NCBI GenBank assembly: GCA_030765325.1
Contig: JAVCCT010000383.1
Location: forward strand, 1 to 8,024
DNA from: Candidatus Stygibacter frigidus
GTDB lineage: Bacteria; Cloacimonadota; Cloacimonadia; Cloacimonadales; TCS61
Direction: 5' to 3'
DNA length: 8,024 nt
Within the stretch, counting starts at the first letter, position 1. The number at the start of each line of letters is the position of its first letter. The notes beneath the pieces are model-generated. The model saw only the letters and a program-made list of their open reading frames with translations, had not been told where the DNA came from and made no database searches. This document shows positions 6,813 to 8,024 of this stretch, piece by piece. A program made the translations under genes and the position numbers.

Positions 6813-7280
6813 TTAATCCTGTTTATGTATCAGTGCCACGATCTTTTCCAACCATTCCGCATCAATTTCATCAAAAGTTGCTAACTCCTTGCTGTCCACA
6901 TCAAGAACAGACAATATCTGCCCTTCATTATTATAGACAGGAACCACTATTTCTGACGCAGACCTGCTGTCACAGGCGATATGCCCTTCAAAAGCATTTA
7001 CGTCATCTACAATAACGGTTTTCTTTTCATCCAGTGCCGTCCAGCAGACACCAGTATGAGCTGCCAGCACCAGACAAGCGACAGCACCTTGATAGCAAAC
7101 CACAGTGAGCGCATCATCGAGCAGGTGATAAAATCCTGTCCAGAAGTAATAATCAAATTTATGGTGCAGAACCGCTGCAATAGTCGCCATCCTGGCGGTA
7201 GGATCACTCGTCTTATTGACCAGTTTATGCAATTGACCATATATCCTCAGATAGCGGTCAGCTTTTTTTGCTTTATCCAT
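6813..7280 (-). CDS. msrC: Free methionine-(R)-sulfoxide reductase (GAF domain, fRMsr)
   Basis: The protein has 155 residues and is a single GAF domain of the fRMsr (MsrC/YebR) type. It reduces free methionine-R-sulfoxide to methionine in the cytoplasm, with thioredoxin as the usual electron donor. Evidence in order is DPTARMATIAAVLHH (26-40), FWTGFYHL (46-53), Cys69 in GAVACL, Cys79 in TGVCW, and EGHIACDS with Cys103, followed by SEIVVPV (109-115) and VLDVDS (125-130). The three cysteines match the family's catalytic and resolving positions. One oddity is Trp80, where the family normally has Gly after GVC. The ribosome binding site GAGGGG lies 6 nt before the start. It is first in the operon with mtnA and the aldolase gene, a fitting partner for methionine recycling. 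Confidence 0.85.
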   Translation of the reverse strand: MDKAKKADRYLRIYGQLHKLVNKTSDPTARMATIAAVLHHKFDYYFWTGFYHLLDDALTVVCYQGAVACLVLAAHTGVCWTALDEKKTVIVDDVNAFEGHIACDSRSASEIVVPVYNNEGQILSVLDVDSKELATFDEIDAEWLEKIVALIHKQD

Positions 7281-7356
7281 AACTTACCCCTCAATCAGTA
7301 ACAAATCAACTACAATTTCCCGGAACTCTCTAAAATGTCCAGAAATACTCTTGTCT

Positions 7357-7362
7357 ATTATA
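7357..7362 (-). promoter_or_regulatory. Candidate -10 box for the methionine recycling operon
   Basis: On the minus strand a perfect TATAAT lies about 77 nt upstream of the reductase start. The hexamer 17 nt further up (ATCTCC) does not resemble TTGACA and no TGn extension is present, so the call rests on the -10 match and location only. Confidence 0.35.
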
Positions 7363-7429
7363 CATTCCCTTATTATTTAGGAGATTTCGAATAGGTTGAA
7401 TATGGCATGATAAGGGGGAGGCAGGCTCA

Positions 7430-7513
7430 GGTAGGGGCAGACCCAGGTGTCTGCCCAGAATTGACAGTTTAAATATTAATGAAAGAGGGCAGACACATAG
7501 GTCTGCCCCTACC
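7430..7513. repeat. MITE-like nested palindrome
   Basis: Outer arms GGTAGGGGCAGACC (7430-7443) and GGTCTGCCCCTACC (7500-7513) are perfect inverses. Inner arms TGTCTGCCC (7448-7456) and GGGCAGACA (7487-7495) also pair, giving 23 paired bases interrupted by 4-nt bulges. Each arm is itself a hairpin: GGGCAGAC/GTCTGCCC with 6-nt loops at 7435-7456 and 7487-7508. The 30-nt centre is AT-rich. CAG flanks the GTAGGGG...CCCCTAC core on both sides (7428-7430, 7512-7514), possibly a tiny target duplication. No transposase is encoded, so this would be a non-autonomous element. Confidence 0.75.
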
Positions 7514-7624
7514 AGTCGATCAATCACACATTGAGATAAGGGAAAATAATTTCAGAGTGTTGTCGATCACTTCTTTCCCTTGACTTATCAGGGGTATATC
7601 ACAGATTTCCGTTCATTAAGCGAT

Positions 7625-7630
7625 GGAGAG
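7625..7630 (+). promoter_or_regulatory. Possible ribosome binding site of the YrdC-like gene
   Basis: GGAGAG lies 6 nt before the ATG at 7637. It supports that start, but the open frame upstream also reads through it as Gly-Glu, so the site could be a coincidence. Confidence 0.45.
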
Positions 7631-7636
7631 TTAGAA

Positions 7637-8024
7637 ATGAAATTGTTTCATGAAATGTCCCCGGAAATTGCGGGAGTCTGGCAAAAGGCTGATAGTCCGA
7701 TTTTGCTGCATTATACGGGTTCCATGTTCGGAATGGGTTGTGATGCCAGAGATCAGGCTGCTATTACTAAAATCAATGAGCTCAAAAAACGTTCACCTGA
7801 AAGGGGATATATTGTGCTGATAGCTGATTATCGCAAATTATTAGAATATAATCCTGAAATGAATCCCCGTCTTTCCGGACTGGTCAAACAATATTCTCCA
7901 GGTGCTCTCACAGTTGTTATGCCCTGTTCTCATGGTGACTTGCAGCACCTGCTGGTGAAAGATAAAATTGCCTTCCGCATCCCGGATGCGCCACTTCTGC
8001 GAGACTTTCTCTCTCAGATGGAGC
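7637..8024 (+). CDS. YrdC/Sua5-like protein, 3' end outside the window
   Basis: The 129 visible codons stay open to the window edge. The pattern fits the YrdC domain, whose TsaC/Sua5 members make threonylcarbamoyl-adenylate for the t6A modification of tRNA. PILLHYTGSMFGMGCDA (21-37) occupies the place of the family's PTDTVYGLGCDA. KINELKKR (45-52) retains the KxR motif, SPGALTVVM (87-95) matches PGPLT, and FRIPDAPLLRDFL (113-125) matches the R-x-P region. The gene diverges from typical TsaC: Gly28 replaces the conserved acidic residue, Phe31 replaces Tyr, and Arg56-Gly57 replaces Lys-Pro. It may be a lineage-specific TsaC or a YciO-type relative of unknown role. The ATG at 7637 gives a normal-length N-terminus, but an upstream start is possible because the frame is open from 7550 (TTG at 7580). 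Confidence 0.65.
   Translation, partial: MKLFHEMSPEIAGVWQKADSPILLHYTGSMFGMGCDARDQAAITKINELKKRSPERGYIVLIADYRKLLEYNPEMNPRLSGLVKQYSPGALTVVMPCSHGDLQHLLVKDKIAFRIPDAPLLRDFLSQME

Larger units (their letters stand above)
7281..7636. other. Divergent intergenic region
   Basis: These 356 bases separate the minus-strand reductase operon from the plus-strand YrdC-like gene and should hold promoters for both. A candidate -10 box and a large palindromic repeat (7430-7513) are listed separately. The frame of the YrdC-like gene stays open from 7550 to its ATG. Nothing else gene-like is visible. Confidence 0.6.

Noticed and set aside
6981..7301. 106-residue plus-strand open frame opposite the reductase gene
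   Set aside because: It is antisense to a clearly recognisable fRMsr gene whose motifs are intact, so this is a shadow.
7461..7466. TTGACA in the repeat centre as promoter of the YrdC-like gene
   Set aside because: No -10-like hexamer occurs at 16-18 nt downstream, so only the hexamer itself is noted.
7330..7527. 65-residue minus-strand open frame over the nested palindrome
   Set aside because: Most of it is the inverted repeat (Cys/Leu/Pro-rich translation of CTGCCCC), with no sensible domain; treated as non-coding.
1..8024. CRISPR array, tRNA or rRNA
   Set aside because: No regularly spaced repeats and no cloverleaf or rRNA-like conserved stretches were seen on either strand.

Overview
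The window is an AT-rich bacterial chromosome segment of tightly packed genes separated by palindromic intergenic repeats. Protein-level resemblances suggest a Gram-negative-type bacterium, and Cloacimonadota or a neighbouring lineage is my best guess. The guess rests on a LruC-domain surface lipoprotein, a DUF6754-like membrane module and the style of the intergenic palindromes. It is an inference, because no marker gene for taxonomy is present.

Layout. Positions 1-167 hold a two-hairpin intergenic repeat and a leader. Positions 180-3442 (+) form a four-gene operon with 10-nt, TAATG and ATGA junctions. It encodes two proteins with one soluble domain each, anchored in the membrane, and two polytopic membrane proteins. 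It ends at a strong hairpin terminator (3451-3492) that also serves the convergent gene. Positions 3502-4791 (-) encode a LruC/DUF4842-type lipoprotein with an Asp-rich calcium-binding-like repeat. Positions 4792-5202 are non-coding and carry a mosaic of direct and inverted repeats. Positions 5203-7280 (-) form a three-gene operon transcribed in the order free methionine-(R)-sulfoxide reductase, methylthioribose-1-phosphate isomerase (mtnA), class II aldolase/MtnB-like protein. Positions 7281-7636 are a divergent intergenic region holding a MITE-like nested palindrome. From 7637 (+) a YrdC/Sua5-like gene runs off the end of the window.

How the genes fit together. The minus-strand operon reads as a methionine recycling unit. 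One enzyme rescues oxidised free methionine. The other two act on methylthioribose-1-phosphate (or 5-deoxyribose-1-phosphate), leading either into methionine salvage or into cleavage to dihydroxyacetone phosphate plus an aldehyde. The plus-strand quartet looks like an integral membrane complex of unknown function. It is the best candidate here for an undescribed system: translational coupling argues for a single complex, and the soluble domains of its first and third proteins share a faint common pattern. Assignments come from motif recognition by eye; no database search was possible.
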